Part shown: positions 40,514-49,822 of the stretch, piece by piece
Position numbering within the stretch: position 1 is the first letter of the stretch
Layout of the letters: every line of letters begins with the position of its first letter
Assembly: GCA_963817885.1 (NCBI GenBank)
Contig: CAWFQE010000012.1
Coordinates: 372,001-436,000, forward strand
From: CAVOHU01 sp963817885
Lineage (GTDB): Bacteria > Acidobacteriota > Vicinamibacteria > Vicinamibacterales > JAKQTR01
Length of the DNA stretch: 64,000 nt
Direction: 5' to 3'
Notes under the pieces: model-generated
Told to the model about the DNA's origin: nothing
Databases searched by the model: none
The model's input: the letters and a program-made list of their open reading frames with translations, nothing else
Position numbers and translations under genes: made by a program

Positions 40514-42813
40514 ACGTCAGCATTCGCCGCACGACGCAACTCGCCCTCGTGATCGCCGTCATTGGCCTCTCGAGCGGCGACCAGCCCCTGCGAGCCTGCG
40601 GCCCGTTCTTTCCGCGCGCGGTGTTCAGGTACACGGCGCACCCCGAGTTCCCGCTGGAGCCTTACGCCGCAGGCAGCCTCGGAATCCTGGCGCCGACCTG
40701 GGCCAGGTCTCAGCTGGTTGTGGCTTACCGGTACCTGACCGGTACACCGCTGGCCCCGGCCGAACAGGCTGGCGCAGTTGGCCTGTGGAACGCACGCTAC
40801 CTCCGCGAGTGGGACTCAGCGGGTCCCAATCCGACCAGGCAGTGGCTCGAGGCCCGCAGCCGCATTCCAGGTCTTCCGAAGATCGACGAGATTAGCGAAG
40901 ACCGCTACGAACAGAAGTATTTCGAAAGCTGGCTCAACTGCGGTCCCGCCGCCTTTCGCACGGCGACCGCCACGTTGACGGACCGCTCCGTCCGCCACGG
41001 CGATCAGCCGGAGATGGTGCGGGATTGGGCCGAGGGACAGGATGCCGTCTTCAGCAACTGCGGTGGAGATCGATCTGGATCTGGCGGAGCAACCGCTAAA
41101 TCCGCCGAGCTTCCGCCCGTCGTGTTGATGCCAAAGCCGGTCCCAGCCGGCGCGCCCGACTGGCTCAAGGCTGATCGGCAATACCAGATGGCCGCCGCGA
41201 AGTTCTACGGCACGGACTACGCCGGGGCCGAGCAGGCCTTCCGTGGCATCGCCTCCGACGCGTCATCACCCTGGCACCAGATCGCACCGTATCTGGTCGC
41301 GCGCGCGATGATCCGGCGTGGAACAATCGCAGGGGTCGACGAGAGCCTCGACCAGGCCGAGGCTCAGCTGAAACGCATCCTCGCAGACGCGTCCCAGTCT
41401 GCGATCCATCGATGGGCGACAGACCTGCTTTCCTATGTTCGTGGCCAGAAGGATCCGGCCGGGCGAACCGTCGAGTTGGCAGCACGTCTGCATCGGCCGG
41501 GCGATCCGGCCGATTTCAGGCGGGACCTGACCGACTACACGCTGTTGCTCGATCGGGCCATCGGTGAAACCCCTGAACTCTACGCGACGCAGAAAGACCC
41601 GGCTCTGGGCCGATCGACGGCGCGTCAAGACGACATGACCGACTGGATCTTCGGCTTCCAGGACGGCGGCGCGCCGGCGCGTGGCTACGCGGTCCAGCGC
41701 TGGCGCTCGACTTCGGCGTTGCACTGGCTACTGGCGGCCTTGAGCAAATCCAGCGCGTCGGATGCCGATGTGCCCGCGCTCATCGAGGCCGGGTCGCGTG
41801 TCGCTCCGAAGTCGCCTGGCTACCAGACGGCGATCTACCACGTCCTGCGTCTCAGGATCGCGAGCGGGCAACAGGACGAGGCTCGCACCGCGCTCGACCG
41901 CCTTCTACCCGATGCCCGCGGTTCGTGGCCCCGTGACGCCCTGAACGCGCTGCTCGAGATGAGAATGAGCCTCGCCCGTTCTCTGGACGAGGCTCTCGCG
42001 TGCGCCGCGCGGCGCCCAGCGGGGGAGACCGACGACCAGGACGCCAGGGAACTGCCTGCCTACGAAGTCCGGGCTCCCGGTGCCGTGCCTGCGCTCTCGC
42101 GCAGAGAGGTTGAGCCCGCGTTCGACAACGACTTCGGCCGGCTCGTCAACGATCGGTTGCCCGTCAACCGGATTGCCGACGCGGTGCGCTCGAAGCTCCT
42201 GCCGCAGGCGCTGCGCCAGGACCTGGCCGTGGCGGCGTGGTTTCGCTCGGCGGTGCTTGGTGATTCCCGGGTGGCGTCGGAGGTCTCCGGCGTCCTGGGC
42301 GGTGCGTATCCCGGGTTGAAACCGCTGCTCGATCAGTACGCCGCCGCGCAGGATGACGAGGCGCGGATGTTCGCGGCCGTCTTCGCCGCCCTTCGCTTTC
42401 CCGGTTTGCGGCCGACACTCACGGTCAACCTGGGACGCCTGACGGCCCTGGACGAGATCGACAACTACCGGGACAACTGGTGGTGCGCCGCTGGCGATAC
42501 GCCTCCTCCGCAGCTGACGTTTCCGCTGCCCACGGTGTTGTCACAAGTCGATCGGCAGGCAGGCGAGGCTGAAGTGGCCCGCATCAAGAGTCTTCCGGCC
42601 GCGCCCAACTACCTGAGCAAGACCGCCATCGCCTGGGCCAAGCGACACCCGGCCGACGCGCGCGTGCCGGAAGCGCTGCATCTGGCGGTTCGCTCCACCC
42701 GCTTCGGATGTGCCGACAAGGGGACGACCGCGTTTTCGAAGGAGGCGTTTACGCTCCTGCACCGGAACTACCCGGCGAGCGAGTGGGCGAAGAAGACGCC
42801 GTACTACTACTAG
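40510..42813 (+). CDS. Large secreted protein of unknown function, partner of DUF3142
   Basis: 767 residues with an N-terminal signal peptide followed by RACGPFFPRAVFRYTAHPE, a start that recurs in proteins encoded beside DUF3142. The middle is helical with TPR-like spacing (DWLKADRQYQMAAAKFYGTDYAGAEQAFRG; YLVARAMIRRGTIAG; QLKRILADASQS), suggesting a solenoid. No catalytic motif is evident. The frame extends upstream to 40249 inside the DUF3142 gene, but the ATG at 40510 in an ATGA overlap starts the signal peptide. A role together with the DUF3142 protein at the cell surface is inferred from pairing only. Confidence 0.7.
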   Translation: MNVSIRRTTQLALVIAVIGLSSGDQPLRACGPFFPRAVFRYTAHPEFPLEPYAAGSLGILAPTWARSQLVVAYRYLTGTPLAPAEQAGAVGLWNARYLREWDSAGPNPTRQWLEARSRIPGLPKIDEISEDRYEQKYFESWLNCGPAAFRTATATLTDRSVRHGDQPEMVRDWAEGQDAVFSNCGGDRSGSGGATAKSAELPPVVLMPKPVPAGAPDWLKADRQYQMAAAKFYGTDYAGAEQAFRGIASDASSPWHQIAPYLVARAMIRRGTIAGVDESLDQAEAQLKRILADASQSAIHRWATDLLSYVRGQKDPAGRTVELAARLHRPGDPADFRRDLTDYTLLLDRAIGETPELYATQKDPALGRSTARQDDMTDWIFGFQDGGAPARGYAVQRWRSTSALHWLLAALSKSSASDADVPALIEAGSRVAPKSPGYQTAIYHVLRLRIASGQQDEARTALDRLLPDARGSWPRDALNALLEMRMSLARSLDEALACAARRPAGETDDQDARELPAYEVRAPGAVPALSRREVEPAFDNDFGRLVNDRLPVNRIADAVRSKLLPQALRQDLAVAAWFRSAVLGDSRVASEVSGVLGGAYPGLKPLLDQYAAAQDDEARMFAAVFAALRFPGLRPTLTVNLGRLTALDEIDNYRDNWWCAAGDTPPPQLTFPLPTVLSQVDRQAGEAEVARIKSLPAAPNYLSKTAIAWAKRHPADARVPEALHLAVRSTRFGCADKGTTAFSKEAFTLLHRNYPASEWAKKTPYYY

Positions 42814-42845
42814 GCGCCATCGAACATCGCGGCTCGCGGCTGGCG

Positions 42846-42875
42846 GCCCTTCGACTCGCGATGCTCGCTCAGGAC
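42846..42875. repeat. Dispersed palindromic repeat, copy 2 (inverse of copy at 14371)
   Basis: GCCCTTCGACTCGCGATGCTCGCTCAGGAC is read in two adjacent words here: GCCCTTCGACTCGC and GATGCTCGCTCAGGAC. It is the inverse complement of the 14371-14400 core with three or four changes, and shares the flanking GCTGGCGGC bases. It lies between the DUF3142-partner gene and the methyltransferase. Confidence 0.7.
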
Positions 42876-42972
42876 AGGCTGGCGGCTGGCGCCCAGTCCC
42901 TGGGCCCTGGTTGATCAGCCTGCCGTTCCTTGACATGCTCGTCAAGGTGACACACGATGCCTGACTGGCGCC

Positions 42973-44271
42973 ATGACACGTCGAACCTCACAGCCGGAGT
43001 CTCGACCACTGTTCCCTGACGAGACGGATCCCGCATCATATTCCGGCGCAGATTTCGAACACGATCTCCGCACGTTTCGCTGGGAGGGCAAACCGACGGT
43101 GGTCGGCTCTGCCCTCGCGACGATGGAGGACGGGCGAGCCGTCGAAGTCCCGACCTTCACCAACGAGTTCTGGACGAGCCGCCAGCGCGCGGCGAACAGC
43201 CTGCACGAAATCTCGTACCGCGCGTGTTTCAAGCCTCAGCTGCCGCGGTTCTTCATCGAGCGGCTGACCGGGCCCGGCGACACCGTGTACGACCCGTTCA
43301 TGGGACGGGGGACCACGCTGCTCGAGGCGGCGATCTACGGCCGCGTGCCGCTCGGCTGCGATGCCAACCCGTTGAGCGCCGTGCTGCTGGCCCCTCGGCT
43401 CGCTCCGCCGACGCTTGCCGAGGTCGATGAACGCCTCGACGCCATTCCGCTCGATCGCGCCGGTGATGTCCCGAAAGACCTGCTCGTCTTCTACCACCCA
43501 AAGACGCTTGGAGAGATTTGCGCGCTGCGGGCGTACCTCCGCGACCGCGAGCGGGCAGCGGAACTCGACAACGTCGACCGCTGGATCCGAATGGTGGCCG
43601 TCAACAGGCTGACGGGTCACTCGCCCGGGTTCTTCTCGGTCTACACGTTGCCCCCAAACCAGGCGACTTCCGTGGAGTCGCAGCGGAAGATCAACCGCAC
43701 GAGAAAGCAGACGCCGGAACGGCGTGACGTGCGCGAGCTGATCCTGCGCAAGACGCGAACGCTGCTCGCCGACTGCGACGGGGCAGTCCGCGAGGCGCTC
43801 GAGCAGGTCTCGGGTTCCGCGCGCCTGCTGACCGGCCAGGCAGACTCGACCCCCGAGATCCAGACAGGGTCCGTCGATCTCGTGGTCACCTCGCCGCCGT
43901 TTCTCAACGTGGTCAACTACAGCGCCGACAACTGGCTGCGGTGCTGGTTCTGCGACATCGACCCGGACAGCGTCAACCTGACGGTCCCTGTCAGCATCAA
44001 CACGTGGAGACGGGCGATGACTTCGGCGCTCGCGGAGTTGTGCCGGGTGCTCGCCCCTGGCGGGTGGGTGGCCTTCGAGGTCGGGGAAGTCCGTGGCGGC
44101 AGCGTCAGGCTCGAAGACACCGTGGTGCCGAGCGGCATCGACGCCGGGCTCGAGCCAGCCCTCATCCTCATCAACGCGCAGCGCTTCACCAAGACCTCCA
44201 ACGTCTGGGGCGTCTCGAACAACCGGCTCGGCACCAACACGAACCGCGTGGTGGTGTTCCGGAAGCGGTGA
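42973..44271 (+). CDS. DNA methyltransferase (N4-cytosine/N6-adenine type), orphan
   Basis: 432 residues. AdoMet-binding motif DPFMGRGTTLLEA (about 113-125) and, later, the catalytic TSPPF (about 313-317), a motif IV typical of amino-methyltransferases of the N4mC/N6mA group. PAGGWVAFEVGEVRGGS supplies another conserved strand. The long segment between the two motifs should hold target recognition. No restriction endonuclease, specificity subunit or other defence gene is adjacent, so it is a solitary methylase in this window. It is flanked by a dispersed repeat upstream, which fits with recent arrival but does not prove it. Confidence 0.82.
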   Translation: MTRRTSQPESRPLFPDETDPASYSGADFEHDLRTFRWEGKPTVVGSALATMEDGRAVEVPTFTNEFWTSRQRAANSLHEISYRACFKPQLPRFFIERLTGPGDTVYDPFMGRGTTLLEAAIYGRVPLGCDANPLSAVLLAPRLAPPTLAEVDERLDAIPLDRAGDVPKDLLVFYHPKTLGEICALRAYLRDRERAAELDNVDRWIRMVAVNRLTGHSPGFFSVYTLPPNQATSVESQRKINRTRKQTPERRDVRELILRKTRTLLADCDGAVREALEQVSGSARLLTGQADSTPEIQTGSVDLVVTSPPFLNVVNYSADNWLRCWFCDIDPDSVNLTVPVSINTWRRAMTSALAELCRVLAPGGWVAFEVGEVRGGSVRLEDTVVPSGIDAGLEPALILINAQRFTKTSNVWGVSNNRLGTNTNRVVVFRKR

Positions 44272-44353
44272 GCGCTCGGGGCGCGCTTGCAGCAAGTCGG
44301 TGGATCTGCCGATTGCTTCTAGACGGACCGGAGTCGATCTGGTGGAGGAGCCG

Positions 44354-44572
44354 ATGAATTGCTGGGAATTCAAGCATTGTGGCCGTGAAGCCGGTGGAGC
44401 CAGGGTCAGGCAGCTCGGTCAGTGCCCGGCCTATCCGAGCTTCGGCACCACCTGCGCACGAACGGCCGGCACGCTGTGCGGCGGCGTCGTGCAGGGCACG
44501 TTCGCGTCGAAACTGGCCAACTGTCTGAAGTGCGACTTCTATCTCAGCGAGCACTACGCGAAACAGAGCTAG
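44354..44572 (+). CDS. Small two-CW-type Cys-rich protein
   Basis: 72 residues with eight Cys. MNCWEFKHCGREAGG at the N-terminus and GTLCGGVVQGTFASKLANCLKCDFY near the end are the conserved blocks of a small Cys-rich family sometimes attached to signalling proteins; a metal-binding fold is likely. The frame opens far upstream, but the ATG at 44354 has GGAGGAG right before it and begins the family sequence. Its stop overlaps the stop of the PrsW gene on the other strand by 4 bases. Confidence 0.7.
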   Translation: MNCWEFKHCGREAGGARVRQLGQCPAYPSFGTTCARTAGTLCGGVVQGTFASKLANCLKCDFYLSEHYAKQS

Positions 44573-45771
44573 TGCCCCGGCGGTGCGAAATGCTGGAACC
44601 GCTGTCGCGCGCTCTGAAAGGCCTCGACCAGCCTGGCCTCGCCGCCCTGGTCGGGGCGCTGTTCTCGAATCGCCCGTTGCCGGCAAAAGGCCAGCTCGCT
44701 CGCCGCGTGGTGATAGGCACGGCTGGCCTCCAGGCCCGGTCTTCCGTGACGGCCCCAGGCCGCCAGGGTTTCCAGAATGCGATCGCTCATGCTCGACAGC
44801 CGGCGCAGCTCGGCACGGTGCAGCAGGCCGCTCCTGGCCTCCGGCGCGAGGCGCGCCGCGACAATCCGCCCCTCGCGTCGCAGCGAAAACGCCACCACCG
44901 CGAACACGCCGACCAGCAGCGGAATCATGACGATGGCGTACACGGCGAAGAACGCGAGCCCCTCTTCGATTCCGGCATTCCACATTGCGTGAAGGCCCAT
45001 CGCCGCCACGAGCCCCGCTGGTGGAGCCAGCCAACGCATCCAACGGTTCCCGGTCTGCTCGGCCAGCCCGAGGCCGATGCCTGACATCGCGGTGAACAGC
45101 GGGTGCGCGAATGGGGACATCACGCCGCGCAGCCCGAAACTGACCGCCAGCCCGGCGGGCCCCTCCCTGACCAGCGCCGTGCTGTAGTAATCCACGTTCT
45201 CCATGAGCGCGAAGCCGAGGCCCACCATCGCGGCATAGACGACGCCGTCGACAACGCCGTCGAACTCGTCGCGCTTCATGAAGAAGAAGGCGAACAGCAC
45301 GACCGCCTTCACCGATTCTTCGACGATGGGCGCCCCGACAACGGCCGAGGCCTGTTCGCCAAACAGGATCTCGACGATCCCGTTGAGGACCCCCGCACCG
45401 AATACCGCGACCGATGCGCCCCACAGGAACGCGATCGCGAGCATCCAGCGGGGCTCAGGTTCGAACCGGTCCATCAGGAGGACGATCGCCAGGTAGGCGG
45501 GCAGCGGAACGATCGCGACGGAGAGCGCCGAGGCCAGCACCGCCGTGCCAAGCGTCACCTCCGTGATCAACAGGATCAGGCCGGCAATGGTGCCGAGCAC
45601 GATGAGGATTGCGGCACTGGCCGCTCGCCGTCCGAGGTTGTCCGTTCGCGGACCGGCCGTGACGAGTAGCGAGTCGGCACGCACCGCGCGGCTCACGGAC
45701 GGCACGGAGATCGGGCGTGCTGGCGGCGGCACCGCGTCGGGCGTGGGATCAGGTCGTTGAGAGGTCGGCAT
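44569..45771 (-). CDS. PrsW family intramembrane metalloprotease
   Basis: 400 residues with about eight hydrophobic segments. The family's catalytic EE is in GAPIVEESVKAVVL, the FDGVVDGVVYAAMVGLGFALMENV segment is the second conserved block, and HPLFTAMSGIGLG and LHAMWN carry the two His. PrsW proteases of Gram-positives cleave anti-sigma factors; the target here is unknown. The C-terminal 100 residues are a charged, helical cytosolic tail. The ATG at 45771 is preferred over 45876, which adds a low-complexity stretch. Confidence 0.85.
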   Translation of the reverse strand: MPTSQRPDPTPDAVPPPARPISVPSVSRAVRADSLLVTAGPRTDNLGRRAASAAILIVLGTIAGLILLITEVTLGTAVLASALSVAIVPLPAYLAIVLLMDRFEPEPRWMLAIAFLWGASVAVFGAGVLNGIVEILFGEQASAVVGAPIVEESVKAVVLFAFFFMKRDEFDGVVDGVVYAAMVGLGFALMENVDYYSTALVREGPAGLAVSFGLRGVMSPFAHPLFTAMSGIGLGLAEQTGNRWMRWLAPPAGLVAAMGLHAMWNAGIEEGLAFFAVYAIVMIPLLVGVFAVVAFSLRREGRIVAARLAPEARSGLLHRAELRRLSSMSDRILETLAAWGRHGRPGLEASRAYHHAASELAFCRQRAIREQRPDQGGEARLVEAFQSARQRFQHFAPPGH

Positions 45772-45941
45772 GGCTGCCCGGGTGCGATTGTCAGCATAAC
45801 AGACGCCGCGATTGAAGCCGGCGGCGATTCTGCCGATTCCACCTGTAGTTGCAGCTCGCGAGGCGCTGGTGCGCACATCCCGGCGTCGTGGGTCGCAGCG
45901 CGCCCGCGTCGGGCAAACCCGATCACCCCCAGGATCGACTC

Positions 45942-46244
45942 ATGCGGAAGATACCGATTGGGCAGGCTCAGGCCGGGCAAGTCATCAGTCGACCGGTCCA
46001 CGGTCAGTCTGGCGCGCTTCTCTGTCAACCAGGCACGATGCTCACGGACGTTCTCATCGAGCGATTCGAGAACTTCGGGGTCGATCTGCTGGTGGTGGAC
46101 TCCGCCGGGGACTCGCAGGAGCTCCCGTCGATCTCGGCAGCCAGCATGGATGAACGGTTCGCCGGCCACGAGCAGGACGACCTGATGATGGCCCTCAAGC
46201 AGGTGGTGATGGCTCAATTCTCAGGACGAGGACACCAGCAATGA
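45942..46244 (+). CDS. Small protein of the HD-GYP N-terminal (DUF3391-like) type
   Basis: 100 residues. IPIGQAQAGQVISRPVHGQSGALLCQPGTMLTDVLIERFENFGVDLLVV has the two-repeat layout of the small domain usually found in front of HD-GYP or HDOD domains, here as a separate gene. It is coupled to the HDOD gene by an ATGA overlap and probably forms part of the same signalling unit. The frame is open further upstream; the ATG at 45942 begins the conserved sequence. Confidence 0.65.
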   Translation: MRKIPIGQAQAGQVISRPVHGQSGALLCQPGTMLTDVLIERFENFGVDLLVVDSAGDSQELPSISAASMDERFAGHEQDDLMMALKQVVMAQFSGRGHQQ

Positions 46245-47071
46245 CCCCGGATGTGCTCCGGACGAAGGTGGAACGGCTGGTCAACATGCCCGCCGCACCC
46301 GCCAGCATCGATCGCCTCTCCGGCATCCTGGCGTCGCGTTCGATGTCGGCCATCGAGGTCGGAGAAGCCATCGGGGAGGACCAGGTGCTGGCGGCCAAGG
46401 CGCTCAAGCTGGCCAACAGCGGCTTCTACGGCTATCGGGGCTCCATCACCACGCTGACGCAGGCCACCGTGATCCTGGGGTTCAGCGTGGTCAAGACGCT
46501 GGTCCTCACCTCGGCGGTCCTCGACGTGATCGACATGATGAAGAACGCGCTGGACGGGCTGTGGGAGCACTCGCTGGCCACGGCCAGGGCGGCCTCGCTG
46601 CTCGCCGAGCGCGTGGGCTGCATGAATCCGGAAGAGGTGGCGGTCGCCGGCCTGATGCACGACATCGGCAAGGTCATCATCGCGCACGTCTGCCCGGCCG
46701 AGTACGCCTCGATCCGGGACGCGGTGGACACCAGGCGGATGCTCATTCACGACGCGGAACGTGAAGTGCTCGGCGTCGGACACCCCGAAGTCGCCACCTG
46801 GCTGGTGCGGCGGTGGGCCCTTCCCTCGCGCCTGATCTACCCCATCACCTACCATCACGCCTTCCATCCGTCGCGCGAGTTCGCGCAGTGCACGGCCGTC
46901 GTCCACGTGGCCGACGTCATCGCGCGGGCCAAGGGCATCGGGTGCCCGGGCGATTCGCTGCTGCCGTCCATCAACCGCGGTGCGTGGGCGGTGCTGGGCA
47001 TCGAGATGGACGATATCGAGGACATCTGTCTGCAACTCGACGTCGAATTCCGCGAGGAGGCAGCCGCATGA
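46241..47071 (+). CDS. HDOD domain signalling protein
   Basis: 276 residues. The HDOD pattern is complete: LVNMPAAPASIDRLSGIL, QVLAAKALKLANSGFYG, ITTLTQATVILGFSVVKTLVL, LWEHSLATARAASLLAERVG and GLMHDIGKVIIAHV. HDOD is a catalytically inactive HD-fold used as a signalling platform, although this one keeps LMHDIGK, so residual metal binding is possible. It sits between the small DUF3391-like gene and a PAS/HisKA-like gene, each with a 4-base overlap, forming a three-gene signalling operon. Confidence 0.88.
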   Translation: MTPDVLRTKVERLVNMPAAPASIDRLSGILASRSMSAIEVGEAIGEDQVLAAKALKLANSGFYGYRGSITTLTQATVILGFSVVKTLVLTSAVLDVIDMMKNALDGLWEHSLATARAASLLAERVGCMNPEEVAVAGLMHDIGKVIIAHVCPAEYASIRDAVDTRRMLIHDAEREVLGVGHPEVATWLVRRWALPSRLIYPITYHHAFHPSREFAQCTAVVHVADVIARAKGIGCPGDSLLPSINRGAWAVLGIEMDDIEDICLQLDVEFREEAAA

Positions 47072-48147
47072 GCAACCCCAGCGCCTGGCTCGACGTATTC
47101 CCGCGCCCCTTCGCCGTGCTCGGGCCCGGAGGGGTGGTTCGCTTCGCGAATGGTGCGTTCACCTGCGTGTTCGGCATGAGGTCGATGGATGCCGGCGCCG
47201 CCACCGAGGCCCTGCAAAGCTCCGGCGAGCTGCACGACAAGCTGGTTCGCACCATGTCGCGGCTGCGCATCAACGGCCGCACCGCGCGATTCAGGTGGAC
47301 CCCGGCCGGGCAGGCCGAGCGCATCTACGGCGTGCAGGTCACCCGGGCCGCCGACGACGAGTGGGTCGTGTCGCTCGACGACGTGTCAGGCCAGACGGCC
47401 GTCGACGCCATCCATCATCAGGCGCGCGGGTTCCTCGAGACGATCCTGAATCAGCTCAAGGTGGCGGTCGTCGTTCTCGACGACTGCGTTCACCGTCAAC
47501 CTGATGAACACCGAGCAGCTCGGCCTGATGACCCGGATGGGCGCCCCGGATCGCTGTTCGAGTCGATCGGCCAGCCGATCGCCGATCTCTACCCGGTCTT
47601 CACCCGCGACGAGTGGGACGGAATCTACTCGCGGGTGTGTGGCGGCCACGAGACGGTGAAGTGGACGAAGATCGGGTACCCTCGATGCAGATCCCACCAG
47701 GTACTACATCATCACGGTGGTTCCCATCGATGAACCGAATCTCGCGCACGGCGCCATGTGCGTGTCGGAAGACGTCACGCGCCTGGTGACGCTCGAGACC
47801 GAGCTCGTCAGGAAGGAGCGCCTGGGCCTGTTCGGCCAGATGGCCCTGGCGCTCAACCACGAGATCAACAATCCGCTGATGTCGATCCTGGGATCGGCGG
47901 AGTCGCTGCTCTTCTCGCCGGTCTCGACGCCGCCTGCGCGGGCCGCGTCGAGACCATCAAGTCGAACGCCAATCGAATCGCCGAGGTGGCAAGACGGCTC
48001 CGCGAGATGGAGGACATCCACCTGACGGAGTACTACAAGGGCGGGCCGCTGATGCTCGACTTCGCGGAATCGAGCGCGACGGGCGGCGCACGCGGCCTCG
48101 AAAACCACGATCCGAGGCCGGACTTTACTTCGCCGCCGAAACCATGA
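47068..48147 (+). pseudogene. PAS-HisKA sensor-type protein, reading frame broken four times
   Basis: Starts at an ATG in overlap with the HDOD gene. PAS-like segment in the first frame (FPRPFAVLGPGGVVRFANGAF); at about 47484 it moves one frame on (AFTVNLMNTEQLGLMTRMG), returns near 47545 (LFESIGQPIADLYPVFTRDEW), shifts again near 47682 (RYYIITVVPIDEPNLAHGAM... LNHEINNPLMSILGSAESLL, a HisKA phosphoacceptor box) and returns near 47925 (DAACAGRVETIKSNANRIAEV... LTEYYKGGPLMLDFAES). The shifts alternate by one base and all pieces are well conserved. No HATPase domain follows, so even the intact protein would lack a kinase module. Either a recently decayed gene or, more likely given the shift in the facing gene, sequence error. 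Confidence 0.7.
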
Positions 48148-49698
48148 TTTCGACCTTCGCGTCGGGGCGCAGCAAGCCGACACCCATCAGCGCCACGGCC
48201 GGCAGGTGACCGCCGCGGACGGCTTTGAACTGCTCGAGGATCGGCGCCGCCTTTGACAGGTCCGTGACGTAGACGACGCTGTCGTCACCTGGGTCCACTC
48301 GAATCCGGCCGCTTTCAGCGTCCGGCCGATCCGGGCGAGCATATCGGCGGTCTCGGCCGCGGCGTCGCCCTTGGATTGGGGTGCGCTACCGAGCATGCCC
48401 GACACGAACAGCCGCTTGCCGACCAGGATGGCCGAGCTGAGGTTCGGATTGGGCTTGCCCGCTTTGCCGTCCGCCTCGGGCGTCGTGATGACCTGACGAG
48501 TCGCGGCCTTGACCGCGACCAGGGTGACCTCAACGAGATAATCGGAGCCGGTCAGCGCCGCCCTTACTGTTGCACGCGCCGGCGGGTCGCGCGGGAACCA
48601 CGTCCGGTACATCGTGTTCATCGACTCGGCCAGCCCGGTGTCCGTCAGAAACACCCGCGCGCTCACGACGTCGCGAAGCGACATTCCTGCCGCGCCGAGA
48701 ATGGCCGCCGCGTTCTCGCCGATTACCTTCATCTGCGCGGCCATGTCACCCTTGACGAGCGAATAATCCAGGCCTCGCCGTGACACCAGGCCGGAGAGAT
48801 AGAGCGTGTCCCCGACGCGGATCGCGTAGCTGTACGGGCTGTCCGGGCGCTTCCACCCGGCGGGGAGCATGACCTCCCGCCGCGACCCGGTACGAATGGC
48901 CACCGCCGACATGCCGACCAGGGCATCCGTACCCGGCAGGCCGGCGACGACGGTCGTCCGGGAGGGCGGTTCCTCGGGCCAGAACTTCGCATAGGCGTCG
49001 TTCATGGCCTTGAAGTCGTCCGCACTCCGCAGGACGACGTTGACGGTCACGACCTGTGCGAGACTGGACTCGGCCTTCTTCAACGCGGCGTCGAGGGCGG
49101 TGAGCACCCGGGTCGTCTGATCGCCGACGTCGTTCGGTCCCGAGCCCGCCGCCTTCCCGGGAAGGATCATCGAGACGTGCACGAACGGGCCGTTGGAGGT
49201 GAAGGCCGCGGCCTCCGGCAACGGCGGCGGAGGCGGCGCCAGCACCCGATCGGCCTCCGCGGTGGCCCAGTCGCCAAGGACCATCTTGTCTGAATCGGTG
49301 AGTTTCGCGTCGCTGTGCAGCATCAGGTACTGCTTGAGCGGCATGTCGCCCTTCATCACCTCGTCGTTGATGCCCGTCAGCTTGCGGGACATCAGCTTGG
49401 GCGGGTAGGTGGTCCACCGCGAGAAATCCATCTTCTTTCGGGCCTCCGACACGTCATCGGCGATCAACCAGGACATCGGGGCAATGTTGCTGTACCAGGG
49501 CCAGCGTGTCCGGCTCGAATGGCAGTCGTAGCAGCTGCGTTCGAGAATCGCCGTGACATCCGCCGGCGCGCGGCCGCCGGTTTCCAGCGCCTGCGCCGGG
49601 TCGAACGGAGGGTTGGACCGGTCCGGCCGGTAGAGTTGAATCGCCGCGAAAAGCAGCACCGCGATCAGGCCGACGCGTGACAGCAGCCTTCTATTCAT
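48125..49698 (-). CDS. Haem-binding domain protein with three RidA-like domains, one frame change near the 3' end
   Basis: About 520 residues if the frame change is corrected. After a signal/anchor segment (5-21), residues about 40-150 form a haem-binding module with CYDCHSSRTRWPWYSNIAPM (c-type CxxCH motif). Three RidA/YjgF-type domains follow (about 163-290, 300-415, 420-end), recognisable by VYLSGL/LFVSGML strands and VVSARVFLTD. Near 48287 the frame shifts: the first frame ends in a Ser/Arg tail at 48187, while another frame continues with DSVVYVTDLSKAAPILEQF and HLPAVALMGVGLLRPDAKVEI to a TAA at 48125, completing the third domain. The Arg that lets RidA hydrolyse imines is not evident in all copies. 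Role unknown; probably periplasmic. Confidence 0.75.
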
Positions 49699-49822
49699 CA
49701 GATGTCTCCTCCGATGGCGATTGTCGGCATTCTACACCCTGGCGTCGTGACCTCCGTCGCGGCCGGGGCCGGCTCGCGGATGTCGCCCCGTCATGGTATA
49801 AGTCGAGGCCCGGAGGTTTCAG

